A DNA stretch of 64,000 bases from Siphonodentalium dalli (GCA_032622095.1 CP136061.1:57491301-57555300), one strand, 5' to 3'. Shown: positions 32,722-44,443, counted from the stretch's first letter. A program made the numbers and translations. Notes: generated from the letters alone by a model not told the origin.

Positions 32722-33331
32722 ATATATAAATACTGTGCTATATATCGGTAATTCAGTCAAAATGGCATCACGCCTGCGGACTCCTTTACAACGCAGTTGC
32801 GACAACAAATTATACATGCGAGTATGTTTGATACGTGATTGCTTCCTTAGGGGGGGTGGTATGCGACCGTATGCCAGGAGGGCTTACTTAGTTACAACTT
32901 ATATTAGGCTGTGGTGTTCACGTGGGCTCACGATTGGAGTATTTGCCCATATGGACCGTGTGGACTAGTTAGTGTGCCCCCCCCCCCCCGCTCGCGTGTA
33001 AGCCAGTTCCGGACTGCACATGCATGTATACATATATAAACCGGGATGCTATGTGATGCTCACGGATAGTATGCCAGTATATTTCACTCTAAAGTATACA
33101 TGCATAATGGATCGTTGCGCAGTGACGACTGCACCATACCGATATGATGTCAGGAATGGCGGAAATGGAGTGTAAGGTGTAGGAAACCCTCTTCAGCAAG
33201 ACTAAATACTGAAGACATGCATCAGTATTTATTTTTGTGGAAGATGGAATGAGGGTCAATTAGGGAGGGGGGCTAAAGAGCCTTTCATGGGCTGAATTGA
33301 ATATAATAGACCCATGTGTAAGCCAATGGAC

Positions 33332-33578
33332 CAATGGTATTATGTTTAATTCAACATATAACGAAGACACTTTATCCCCATTGACATTCCTTGGGAAATG
33401 CAAGGGGGATTGTTAATCAGTGCGCACGGATTATTAATTCGTGCGCACTGATTACTATTTCGTGCGCACGAATTAATAATCCGTGCGCACGGATTAACAA
33501 CCCCCCTTACATTTCCCCCGGAATTTCAATGGGGATAAAGTGTATTCATTATATGTTGAATTGAACATAATACCATTG
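33332..33578. mobile_element. Foldback element with GTGCGCAC-rich core
   Basis: The outer arms begin CAATGGTATTATGTT and its complement (TACCATTG at 33571-33578). They share 'aattcaacatata', 'cactttatccccattga' and 'ggaaatg..aggggg'. The core (about 33413-33500) holds four GTGCGCAC palindromes. It is noncoding, about 247 bp. A flanking target duplication is not evident. Confidence 0.82.
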
Positions 33579-33780
33579 TTGACTAATAAACCGTCGTCGC
33601 CCTATGATGAGTTTTACTTGGCGAGCTCCTAACATGGCATGTTTGTGGTACGGGTGTGATTAACAGGTGGGGTGGACCAAAATATATTGTGTCAATGCCA
33701 TACAGGTCTGCCATATTGCACGGTGGAACCACCACTGCACAACGATCCATATGGGTATCTATACTATAGAGTTAAGGGGG

Positions 33781-34725
33781 AGACGCACGTTTTGCATAAA
33801 TCACAGTAAATCCAGCCAGAAATGACAAGTGATTTTCAACAAAGAATTTCTCTGGATCTATCTGGTGAAAATTCTTGAATTTTACATATGATAATTTTCA
33901 TTATATATAGAATCAGAGCAATTATAAAGAGACAATAACTATAATGGATTTTAATAGATTTGAGAGGTTGAAAATATTTGTTTCGTTTCTGTCCCTTTAG
34001 GTACCGAGAACTGCCAGAAAAAATTATAATTTCAAACAACATGTCAACCATCAAATAGCTTATTGTCTTGACTCCACGAGAGGAGGCTTCATTTGTATCA
34101 TAATGTTGAGTTAGCTTTTTAATTGCATATTATAGCATCATATCCCATGTATTATAATGAAGAATAAAGTCACAAATATGCCAGCCCAATGAAAACAAAT
34201 GTTCAAATGTGGTGCTGTCCACTCAAGCAGGGAGCAATCAACAGAAATTAGTCCACAGTGTTAAGCGATATGGTGGTCAGATTTAACTTGGTTATGAACC
34301 CATGACCCAGAACTCAACTGAGCCCAATTTTTCAATGACCAACAAGCATGGCATGAAAATTCTCAATAATAAAAAATTATTTATGGTAGTTGTCTTTCTG
34401 AATGAAAATAATCATTTAATTTCATGAATCAAGAAAAATTAAGTCTCCGCTCATGATCTTCAGATATGATAGCATGTATATATGAAACGCACTTTCGAAA
34501 AAAAATCTGTTTTACAGTAGTTCTCGGTACCTGAACACAGTGAAATTTTAAAGATTTTTCATGCCATAAAAGTAAAGTAAATGAGATTATAATAACCAAA
34601 TGTCCAATGGTTCTTATGTATGGTACCACAATAATCTCTTGTACAAAATTTCACAAAGATATTCCAGATAGATTTAGAGAAAATACATTTTGAAATACCA
34701 GGAAATTTTGGCAAAACGTGCGTCT
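33781..34725. mobile_element. MITE with AGACGCACGTTTTGC terminal inverted repeats
   Basis: AGACGCACGTTTTGC at 33781-33795 is perfectly inverted at 34711-34725. Further inward pairs include 'ggtaccgagaact' (about 34000) with 'agttctcggtacc' (about 34519). Weaker inverted similarity runs through the arms. The interior is AT-rich with no transposase. About 945 bp. Confidence 0.75.
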
Positions 34726-35160
34726 GACCTTTGCCTGTGGGTGATTAACAGTATATTGAATCACGGCGGGCCAAAGTTACAAAAGAAATAACCAATCATA
34801 AGTTGAGAGGTGAACGCTAATCAGAGCTATCCAATCGGTTCACGGATTGCTAAGTTGATGACCACTTGTCTGCGCAAGTTAACAATTAAACGGTTCGTTT
34901 GTAGTGTGTGTATGTAAGTACAAGTCAGTGTAATACCGAGTACTACAAACATTTTGGTATCATTGTTTTTACAAATTACAAATTTACAACCATTCAGTTT
35001 GTGAAAATAAAATATTATTTTGATGGTATAGCATTATATATATTGTGACCATCTATTATTTCAAACTGATCCGCTACTCTTATCATAACACATCGAGACA
35101 GTAACGTGGCTCCATTTTATCGGGAGGGGTGTATCGAAGCAAGGACGTGCTAATGGTCTC
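34726..35160. other. Spacer without recognised features
   Basis: AT-rich with no credible open frame. It joins the MITE at 33781-34725 to the SINE-like unit. Confidence 0.4.
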
Positions 35161-35460
35161 GGTTATAGGAGTGGTGCGGTAGAGTGCCAGTCGGTAGAAT
35201 GACAGGTGCACTACACCGTTACATGCCGTCCAGCGCTGACGAAGCTGGTTCTAACCCCGTCATATGGAGGGTGACCGGAATCGTGTATGTGGGCAAGTTT
35301 GCCAGTTGCTTTCCGGGGGTCGGTGGTTTCTACACGCAGTGGGACGATTTCTCGGTGAAATCGAGCCTCTGCGTGGTCTTTCCTCCACCCGTAAAATTTA
35401 CAACGTCGTGTGTGGCATAGCGGCTAGAACGTCGATAAACCCTAATAAACCAAACCAATA
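35160..35460 (+). mobile_element. Candidate SINE with Pol III B-box-like motif
   Basis: GGTTCTAACCCC near 35249 fits the B-box consensus (GGTTCRANNCC) with one mismatch. It lies about 90 bp into a GC-richer unit that ends in 'gataaaccctaataaaccaaacc', an A-rich short-repeat tail typical of SINEs. The A box is not clear. The two overlapping open frames here (35184-35461) are probably incidental. Confidence 0.45.
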
Positions 35461-35684
35461 GGAGTGTCATTTTATAATTTCAAACTGCTCCGATATCTTA
35501 TAATATATCTAAATAGGGACGTGGCTATATGGGCTCAGTTTGGCGACGGGGTGTCCATCCTATAATTTCCATATGCACCCTTTGAACAAAAAAATGCCTA
35601 TAAATTCCACATAACGATGGAATCGTATATCAAGAGGAAAGTATTTTAATTTTTCTACGTTGATAACAAAACTCAGGATGACTG

Positions 35685-35885
35685 ACTTAGTTCAGCCAAC
35701 ATGACTGAGGCATAACATTAATCAAAATTACTAGGGTGATGTTAGTCATAACGACTAAGAAATGGGGACTTTTCTTAGTCAATTGGAAGGCGTAAATTAA
35801 AGTTGCTGAATTATGTGCAAATAATTCCAATAATTGACCAAAGTTACTCAAAACGTTTGTGACTAACACTAAGTTAGTCATATTT
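35685..35885. repeat. TTAGTCA-rich inverted repeat region
   Basis: TTAGTCA or its complement TGACTAA occurs seven or more times, with inverted pairing of the outer parts ('gactgacttagt' and 'actaagttagtcat'). It is probably a decayed foldback element. Confidence 0.5.
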
Positions 35886-36344
35886 AGTCAATATGTCCAA
35901 TCCAAGGGGCGGGGGTGCACAACTTACTGTTACAGCTTGAAAATCAGAAGCCAACCGGGGTAAACAATTTTATAATTGTTTATAATTGAGGGTGGGGATA
36001 CAGTTGGATATCGACGTTTCGAAGAAAAAAAGAGAGCATCTTGCCACGTCACTGCATTTATGCTCTAGTCATTTATGAAAACTGTGCTTGCATCTTCGTA
36101 TTCGTGTCCTTTGCCGTGACCAAATGCATTCGCGTCGACGATTGAAACTCAAAGGATAATCCGCAATGCATTCTTGAGCGAAAAATCATACTCACATTGG
36201 GAACACGCGTCATTTTTATCCATTCTTGGATATATCATTGATTATGGTAAGTACATGTTACATGCTAATGTTGGCTATAATCCGAAAGTATCACTCACTA
36301 TTTGTATTAATCACTAACTTTTGTCAGAGATGTTGTGACTCATA
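35886..36344. other. Spacer without recognised features
   Basis: No open frame or repeat family was identified with confidence. Confidence 0.4.
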
Positions 36345-37647
36345 CACTCTTAGAACCAGAAGTCCTTCAGAGAACCCAAAAAGGTTCTTCACCTTGTCAC
36401 AATAGGAGCACCTTATTTGGTGCTTCAAAGGACCCCATCATAAGGTTCAACAGAAGAACCCCAATATGGTTCTTAAGGGAACCATAATATGAACATGGTT
36501 CTTCAGGGAATCTTTATAAGAACCCCATATGATACTTCGGAGGACACAATCATAAGGGTCACACGAGGATTCTTCAGAGAATCTTTCATCTATCAGAACA
36601 GGGTTCTTAAGGAAACCATAATCTACCCCAACAGAGAACTTCAGAGAACCTGTAAGGTGGAATAGCGTACGATGATAATATAGTATGTTTGCGCTCTTGC
36701 GTATATATCGCGACGTTCAGTAGACCTTGAGGTGTTTTATAATAACTAATAGATTGTCATAATATTGAAGCATTTGGGGAATGATATACACAAGGGAGCG
36801 TATACCTACACATTCCATATACAATTCGCTTAATTTTGGTATGATTCATATTCTTGAATACACGAAGGTGGTGAATTAGTCTGCACTTTAACATATATTT
36901 ATGTGTATTTTACGGTTATCACACGAGGGTTCTTCAAAGAACCTTTCATATATCAGAACAGGGTTCTCAAGGGAACCATAATCTATCCCAACATGGTTCT
37001 TTAGAGAACCTTTATAAGAACTCCAGAAGGAATAGCGTACGATGATAATATAGTATGTTTTGGCTCTTGCGTATATCGCGACATTCCGTAAACTTTAATG
37101 GTCCGAGTGCACTGCCTGTGGTTTTTACCCTTAGATATCAAGTTTTGGCTCAATCGGTCGAGCTGTTTTCGAGTCTATAAAAGACACACACACACGGACG
37201 TCTAAAAATATATAGTAGATTACTCACCATTTTTGGTTAGTAGTAGGCCTACATTATTTGCTTTAGGCTACGCGTAAAGTCAGCATTATATAATGCGGAA
37301 AAGTGTGCAGTACACACCACTTTGCATTACTTGAGAACATGTAATGCATTGCAATGCATTACTATTATACATTACTATTCCCCAACCCTGCGAACAAACA
37401 CATACTCCTCCTTTCTCTCTGGTTGATGTTTTATTCATGTTAATCACTCAATTCGGCTCCATGGCACATGTAACAACTGCATTATTGTTTGGTCATGAAC
37501 CCTTCAGCCTCCTAAAGAACCCTAATTACACACCGACGAACCCTATCGAATACAGAGAACCTTTTCTGACACCGAGGAACCTATGGGTTCTTCAGAGAAC
37601 CCTTGAGTTCTTCAAAGAACCACAAAGAACCCTTATTTCTTAGAGTG
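36345..37647. mobile_element. TA-flanked GGTTCTT-rich non-autonomous DNA transposon
   Basis: The ends read TA-CACTCTTAGAA on the left and the inverted TTCTTAGAGTG-TA on the right, so a TA target duplication fits. The palindromic word GGTTCTTCAGAGAACC and variants recur more than a dozen times (36355-36660, 36910-37030, 37495-37640). A segment of about 175 bp (36556-36727) is duplicated at 36914-37095. There is no transposase. From memory the end and the GGTTCTT words resemble a MITE type widespread in aquatic animals; this needs a library check. Confidence 0.7.
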
Positions 37648-37729
37648 TACGATTTGGCGGCTACTCGCCCCATCCTATTCTGAACAGCTGTAATGTGCCA
37701 GGCATCGTGTTCCCAAGACCACTATCGTC

Positions 37730-38540
37730 ATGTCCCTGTTTATGAGATTTCCATTGATAACACATTTTCATAAGGGGGCTACATCCCTGCGAATCAGATG
37801 GTTATATGCTCTGGTTTCAGGATGTGAAAATCGACAATTTATGTTTGACACCCTATATAGACATTCTAGACAAGTTTTTAACGTTGTAACTTTCAATAAA
37901 TTGGGTAATTTCAGTAGTTACAAGGAACACATACTGCTACATCACATCCAAGCTGACACCCCATAAGGTTTGACAATTTCTAAATATAGGCCATTTCAAT
38001 CCAAACTTTTGACCCAAGGAGGTAAATGTGCAAATGTTGGTCTAAAACAAAACATACCCCCTAATAAATTGTTGGAAAAAACTAAATAACAGAACAAGTT
38101 CAACCTATTGTTGTTGTAAAATTTCCAATTCATGTTGTTTCAGGTATCAAATTTCCAGCTGTTGAACGTGTTGATAAAATGTTTGGAGCGAGAAACATAA
38201 CCCAACCCCCTTGTCGCGACGTCCCTGTGGGTTGTACTTGAAATTTCCAGCTGACAAAATATTTTCCCGAGGGGGTGAATCGACCCCTTGTCGCCACGTC
38301 CCTGCGTATCATAGATATATATATTATCCGTGTTAAGGGTGCGAAAACTGAAAAATTATGTTTCATAGTACTCGAACATTCTTTGTGATTGGAGATATTT
38401 GTAAATACAAAGAACACGTACTATTTGTGATTTATGTTTGTAATCGTAGGTTCATAGTATTGGCGGAATGATAATTGTTATTTCTTACAAACAATTGTAG
38501 ATTCTTACAAAGAAAAAGTTTCATAGTATTGACCCCAGGT
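37730..38540. repeat. Dispersed non-coding repeat, two partial tandem copies
   Basis: The stretches around 37770-37955 and 38280-38420 share 'ccctgcg.atca', 'aaaatcgacaatttatgttt' / 'aaaactgaaaaattatgttt', 'gacattct' and 'caa.gaacac.tact'. The 'aaatttccagctgttga' and 'tcgccacgtccctgc' words recur at 63190-63310. The family is present at both ends of the right half of the window. Confidence 0.6.
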
Positions 38541-39071
38541 GGAAATAAATCGACATAATGGATTCCGAAACCACTTGTTTAGTGCGCTTGGTAAATTCGT
38601 TTCTGTGGGTAGTCCATGTGGGAAACGTTAAATATTTTCAAATGGAATTGTAGTAGGGACACGTGGCCACATGTCACAAAGTTAAGTTTCAGGGTAAAAT
38701 TGGGGTTTGCGTTGTTTGCGTACGAATGCCAAAGGCTACTTTCGAAGACAAAGTTATGCCACTTAGCCAGGGGGGGGCGCGGAAAAACTGCGGGACACAA
38801 CGTACCGGGGGGTGGGGGGGGGGTACATAAGCGTCAAAAATTTACACGTAAATTTTTTCCTTATTCATTTAGGGGGTGGGGGGTTGTCGGAAAAAATTTG
38901 CATGTAATTTTTTTCCAAATATGTATTTTCAGACTCACAACTTCAATTTTCTCTCAATTTATAGAATATGGATTAACCTTAATATCCAAATCATATATAC
39001 ATGAGTAGTACAATCCACCTAAAACAATTTTGGATAACCACTGTCTTGGTTTACATGTGATATTGACCCCA
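38541..39071. other. Spacer with G-rich runs
   Basis: It contains runs of G near 38769-38776 and 38807-38822. The overlapping frames 38579-38800 and 38616-39008 have no recognisable motifs. Confidence 0.4.
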
Positions 39072-39556
39072 TTAAAGGTACTCAATCCGATAAAACTCCT
39101 CTCAATTACTATTTCAATGGCTTCGGGGCTCAAAAATATTTGATTCGAGTCGAGGAAGTCACCCATCAAAGCTCAGATTTGTTAGATATCGATTTTAGAA
39201 ATATATTATTTTTCATTATCGGGAATACTTTCTGGCCCAGAACTCAGTCAAAATTGCGTTATTATTACCACTTGATTTTAGAGTTATCCATCCTTGTCTG
39301 TTTGAATAGATTTTGGTGTACACACCCGAGCAGATTACGGCAGTTGAAGTCAATTATTAGTACTCATCTCGAGTAAATCACAAATTTCAAAAATCAATAT
39401 CTAATAACTCTGAGCTTTGTTGATGGGTTCCTCGACTCGAATCAAATATTGTTTACCCCCAAAGCCAAAGAAATAGTAATATAGGACCCTCTGATCGGAT
39501 TGTTGTTGTTGGAATCTGTTGAGATGGGGACCCTCTGTTCGGATGAGTACCTTTAA
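39072..39556. mobile_element. TTAA-flanked foldback MITE (AGGTACTCA family)
   Basis: The left end TTAAAGGTACTCAATCCGA pairs with the right end TCGGATGAGTACCTTTAA, each with an outer TTAA. Inverted similarity continues through 'ttactatttc..tggctt', 'aatatttgattcgagtcgagga' and 'catcaaagctcaga', so arms of about 130 bp fold back. Near the right end a 'ggaccctctg.tcgga' word is duplicated. No transposase. The TTAA suggests piggyBac-type mobilisation. Confidence 0.75.
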
Positions 39557-40477
39557 CCCTCTTAATAATGCCGACTATGTCAGTGTCTACAAGTCGAATG
39601 CAGAATTCTACCCTGCGATCGCTTATCTGGCAAATTTTTACTGCAGAACTATCCCATGTATAAACAATTTCTCCTCCAATGGTATCAGAAAACAGTTATA
39701 TGCTGGTATCTCCTCATCTCATTGCATCTTTTTCAAAGTCGAGGGTAATGACTAGTTGTCATTTTTTAAAGTGCATACAAAGCGTTGCGATCACCAATAT
39801 ACATGTTTGTACATGTCATGACATCACGAGGTACAAATCTGCAAATCTGCCAAATCTGCAAAGACAATGACCATTTAGTCATAATAATCTAAACTAAGGT
39901 TACCATGCAAGCACCTTCTCGTGAATTGTATGCTCCTGTGTTTTTTTCGGTTTCCGGTCAAACCGAGTTGTTGTCCGGCGGGGGTAGATTTGATATTTTT
40001 TTTTCTGGGGGGGGGGGGGGGGGGGGCAATGGTCAGTGAAAAAAACCTGCAGTTTTTGCTGTTTGGGGGGGGGGGGGGGGGTACCCAAACGAAGAAAACA
40101 GTTTTTTCCACCCTGTGTCTGCAGTTTTTTCCGCCACCCCCCCCCCCTCCCCCACCCTGACCTTAGCTTACATTTTCCAGAAAATACCACTGGTTTCTGA
40201 TACTGCAACCTAGACCTACAATTTGACATATAATGAACTCGCAGTTTTCGTCGAGAACGAGCCTCCGGTCCTAACACACTCTCGTCGACAAGGTATACCC
40301 CTAACCCAGAGAGTTATCCCGCCTTAAACTACATCAATTTTACAAAATGTTTGTTAGATCGTCACCGTCTATTTATACAACATGATTAACACCGATACCC
40401 TGGTTCCAGAGTTATAATTTTAGGATAAGCAATTTAAAACCTCCGCAAGCTGACTACTCGGCATATATGAACACCTT
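39557..40477. other. Spacer with long G and C homopolymers
   Basis: G-runs lie at about 40009-40026 and 40064-40081, and a C-run at about 40137-40147. They create spurious poly-Gly and poly-Pro frames on both strands. No gene was recognised. Confidence 0.5.
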
Positions 40478-40835
40478 CCTCACAGCTGCTATATACTCGC
40501 CTGTGGAATGATTTACCACCCGAAACTAAAGTCTTTAGAGATAGATATTCAAGTCACGACTGGATATAGAAATAACGAAGAAGCTCGTTGAAAGTCCAAC
40601 ATTTTGATTATTGTTTTAATCGCGAACTCAAATATTGCATGCCCGTTTAAAACTCAAATGTAGACATCTAAACCGTGACCTTCATGAAAACCACTTACGC
40701 GATTGTGACAAATGTGTGTGCGGGGAAGTAGAAAGCGCAGAACACTTTCTATTATTCTGTCCAAAGATATATTCAACTCAGGTCTTTATTATCAGGGATT
40801 ATCACACCTCGTGCAGGTACCCCTGGAAACAATAG
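40478..40835 (+). pseudogene. LINE ORF2 C-terminal remnant
   Basis: Reading across frames gives 'RLWNDLPPETKVFRD' (about 40494-40545). After an indel it continues HARLKLKCRHLNRDLHENHL and a CVCGEVESAEHFLLFCP zinc knuckle (about 40638-40765). These are the same blocks as in the LINE tail at 17479-18198, but degraded by stops and frameshifts. A dead fragment. Confidence 0.75.
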
Positions 40836-42223
40836 CCGTCGGCAAATCGAGATGCTCCCAGTTAAACAGTGTGCATCGGAATGGTATATAATATTGAGGT
40901 TGCAGGGATGTATACGGGTAATATATGCAGACGACAGTTATGTCCAATATTTTCCTGCAATTTGCATTGTACTTTTGTATTGGCATTAAAATAGGTTTAA
41001 CCAAACTCTCTGAGTGCTATACACGTACCTATAACACAACATTTTTTCACTGTTTATTTTCTGTCGGTGGCAACTCACTCTCCATTTCTCCGACAAATTC
41101 AGTCGTTCAGATTCAGTCTTAACCATGAAACGATTTTGGTACCACATATTTTTTGGGATTAAACAAAGAACAGTGAGTGGGGGGTTTTAATAGGTTAAGA
41201 TAAGGCAATAGGTTTTGTAAATAGGTTAGGATAACGCAATATGTTAATAGGTTACGATAGCGCAATATCTTTTCCAGACATTCCGTTTCGATTCCAGAAT
41301 TTAAATGAATACAAAGGCACGGGCGTTTGTTCGGGCCTGAACATTGTGTCCGAAGTTGTATTTGTATGACTTCAATGCGTCTTGCTGCATGGGATATACA
41401 ATTATCGTAGTAAGGTAGTTCAGGTATTTATCGTCCTTTTTCGATCGTGCCATTCGTATATGATTACATGTAAATAAATACTTAATCGGAAGGGGTGATT
41501 CGATATTGTTTAATGTTTAATCCAACCACAGTGACACACGTTCGGGATGACTATATTAAATCAAGATATATTAAGTTTTGCCACACGACAGCACTGGTGC
41601 AACGCATTAGCTCCGAAATCATGTAGCCTACCTGGTCATTTAATTTGGTTCAATGAAAGCCTGGGGGATGGGATGATCAAAGTTCGGATTATGGATGGAT
41701 GGACACGTGAATAGGTCGACACGGACTTTGAATGGGGTGGTCGCGTAAACGGGTTATTATACGAGGTGAACAAGCAAGTTTATTATATTATACGAGGTGA
41801 ACAAGCAAGTTATTATACTTCATATAATTGACATTATAATTTAAAGGCGTTCCCAAATTATGTCCATTTTTGCAATTTATATCTTAGTCTGAAATCAAAC
41901 AACGCCCGACGACTAATGGCGATTAAGTGAATTTAGCTATATCATTAATTAATCTTTCTGGATCAAAGCAAATATGACGTGCAGATGAGTCTTTAACAAA
42001 TGTTTGGATTAATGTGTCACTTTGCACGGTATACTGCGTACATTGATGCTGATACGGTTTAATGAATTTAACAACAAGACCGTGAACATTTCATTTAAAT
42101 TAAATTAAAAGCTCCACACAATCATGGCTTACATATTTTAAATTGAATGTTTATTTAACTCAACGCCACAATTAAATGACGAATAGAGATTAATAAGTAA
42201 TATATATACATATATTTACAAAC
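40836..42223. other. Intergenic stretch with short tandem duplications
   Basis: A word of about 30 bp ('aataggtta.gataacgcaata') repeats three times at 41190-41270, and 'ttatacgaggtgaacaagcaagtt' twice at 41755-41818. A block at 41330-41450 ('gacttcaatgcgtc', 'ttcaggtatttatcg') matches 23840-23940. No gene was recognised. Confidence 0.55.
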
Positions 42224-42251
42224 ATGGGGCCAATGTTCTATGTTCTTATGA

Positions 42252-43090
42252 CGTCGTCGTGTGGTCATCGTCATCGTCATCGTCATCATCATCATCATCA
42301 TCAACGGTATCACCATCATCAGCATTATTATCACCAATCATCATCGCAATCATCATCATCGTCATCCTCATCGCCATCATCATCATCGGCAGAATCATCA
42401 TCATCGGCAGAATCAATATCATAATCATCATCGCCATCAACAACATCGTCAACACCGCCACCAATCGCCACCACCATCATCAGCATCGCCATCATCATCA
42501 TCGTCATCATCATCATCAGCAGCAGCAACAGCATCGCCATCATCATCATCGCCGTCATTATCATCATCGGCATCATCGTCATCACCATCATAATCGCCAC
42601 CATTATCATAATCATCATCATCGTCGCCATCCGAAACCGTATCATCATCGACATCATCATCATCGTCGTCATCATCATCATCATCATCATCGGCATCATC
42701 ACCAATCGTCACCACCATCAGCATCATCATCATCGCCGCCACCAGGGTCGTCATCACCATCATCATCGGGGCATCATCATCACCAATCGTCACCACCATC
42801 AGCATGGTCGCCATCATCATCGGCATAATCATCGCCAATCACCACACCATCATTATCGCCATCATCATCACCAATCGCCACCACCACCATCATCATCGCC
42901 AGCATCATCATCATCGTCTCCCACCACCACCACCATCATCATCATCATCACCATCACCGCCACCAACATCACCATGATCGCCATCATCGCCATCCGAAAC
43001 ATTATCATCATTACCACCACCACAATTATCATCATCCTCGTCGTCTTCGTTATCGTCGTCATCATTGTCGTCAACGTCATGATCATATTG
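42252..43090. repeat. Imperfect (CAT)n / (ATC)n trinucleotide tract of about 840 bp
   Basis: CAT/ATC triplets fill nearly the whole stretch, with interruptions such as GCC, GTC and ACC. This produces parallel open frames of poly-His, poly-Ser, poly-Ile, poly-Asp and poly-Met on both strands, so none is likely to be a gene. The tract directly abuts the 3' end of the interrupted esterase LINE. Confidence 0.93.
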
Positions 43091-43100
43091 TCGTAATATA

Positions 43101-43140
43101 GAATAGAATAGAATAGAATAGAATAGAATAGAATAGAATA
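43101..43140 (-). repeat. (GAATA)8 tail of the LINE
   Basis: Eight GAATA units on the plus strand read TATTC on the minus strand and directly follow GCAATAAA. Short tandem tails of this kind are typical LINE 3' ends outside the L1 group. Confidence 0.88.
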
Positions 43141-43259
43141 TTTATTGCAATACACCAAACATATAGGCAGTTGCAAGTTACAAAATGGATTAAAACTTAA
43201 AACATGTAAATACGAACTAAAATAAATTTTGATCAATAACTGTTTGATGCAATGCATCG

Positions 43260-43967
43260 TCATTCAACTACCACCAATAACTTCTCGTGTTTATCACTAT
43301 AATATACTAAACTTTCAAAGACCCCCTTCTGAGAAAGAACAACCGGATCATGTTGCAATACGGTATTTATAATCTTTGCTTCATCATTTCTCATAATCGT
43401 TTGAAATTTTTCACTATCGCTCATTTTTAAAAATTCACCCTTATTTTCTTGAATATTTCGAAATAGTCTTGCCCTGAGATCAGAGTATGCACTACACTCG
43501 ATGACAAAATGATATTCAGTTTCAACACACGCCTGATCGCACGTTGTACACAATCTGTTTTAACTGGGGTTTTCGGTTGTTTATGTCTACCTTTTTCTAT
43601 TTCCAAATTGTGATTACTAATACGAAGTCTTGTAAACATTTCTCGCGCTTCGTGGCATCGTGTATGTTCGAGGAAAGGCTACACTATATACTTATCCTTA
43701 ATAGATCTATACGTACGAAGCTTATTTGCTCCAGACGATTTTTCATCATCGTATAAATCGCGTATAAATTTCTCGATATGTCTTGATTTCAAATCATTCA
43801 CTATATATTTGTCATTTGCAATTAGTTTTCCGATGTCATTAACTGTTATGTTATATGTTGCTAAAATTTGCATCCAAGTGTTGGGTAATGTACACTTTAA
43901 TGATTCAGAGAATGAATCAGTATATAAATATACCTGTATCTTTTATTTGCGAGATTCTATTCATATA
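43260..43967 (-). pseudogene. LINE ORF2 C-terminal end with zinc knuckle
   Basis: The frames at 43679-43873, 43427-43639 and 43260-43553 together contain 'DKYIVNDLKSRHIEKFIRDL', 'LFTRLRISNHNLEIEKGRHK' and a CTTCDQACVETEYHFVIEC knuckle. They parallel the end of ORF2 in the sister copy (53764-54939). Frameshifts separate the three frames. Confidence 0.8.
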
Positions 43968-43972
43968 TTTGA

Positions 43973-44438
43973 CAGCCCTGGGAATTAGCCTAGGCAATAG
44001 GCAATGCCTATACAGGTAAAAGCAGAGGCAAAATCGGTTTGCCTAGGCAATAATATTTCCTAGGTAAAACAAGTTCATTGGGTTACTAAAATTGATTTGT
44101 GTATATCAGAAATAGAACCTCTTTAGCCAAAATGATTTCCTTAAATAACTCATTACATATATTGTCCTACAATTGTTTTCATGGCACTGGGCCACTAACT
44201 AGCTACCCGTTATAAGGACACTTATTTTGGAGATGATTTGTGGAATTGTACATATATGTAATGTTCCGCAAAATAACTAGGCCATTCTGGGCAATTCATG
44301 TTATTATTGAATCATATTGATTTGAGATGGCAATATTGTTGCAAAATTGCTTAGGTAAAATCTGTTTTTGCCTAGGCCGATTTCTTTCACCTAGGCAAAT
44401 ATATTGCCTAGGCAAATTTTCCTTAATTCCCAGGGCTG
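43973..44438. mobile_element. MITE inserted in LINE ORF2, TIR CAGCCCTGGGAATTA
   Basis: CAGCCCTGGGAATTA at 43973 is perfectly inverted as TAATTCCCAGGGCTG ending at 44438. The five bases TTTGA are duplicated on both sides (43968-43972 and 44439-44443). Repeated 'cctaggcaa' words fill the arms. It separates LINE coding sequence that is continuous in the sister copy, giving a clean insertion age order. The CAG start suggests hAT-like ends, although hAT duplications are normally 8 bp. Confidence 0.8.
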
Positions 44439-44443
44439 TTTGA

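Noticed and set aside
32256-32723. 155-codon minus-strand frame
   Set aside because: It is a read-through of the 130-bp tandem repeat and the adjacent GTGCGCAC array (ending RAHGLLIRAHELL-like repeats). There is no splice or start support.
32762-32968. Frame starting MASRLRTPLQRS with good Kozak context
   Set aside because: Only 69 codons, with no recognisable motif and no donor in a sensible place. It lies among repeats.
39875-40277. Poly-Pro and poly-Gly frames around 40.0-40.15 kb
   Set aside because: They are caused by long G and C homopolymers and have no other coding signs.
42224-42838. Several open frames of 100-190 codons rich in His, Ser, Asp, Met or Ile on both strands
   Set aside because: They are the six-frame reading of an imperfect (CAT)n tract. 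No frame is favoured and no start or splice context supports a gene.
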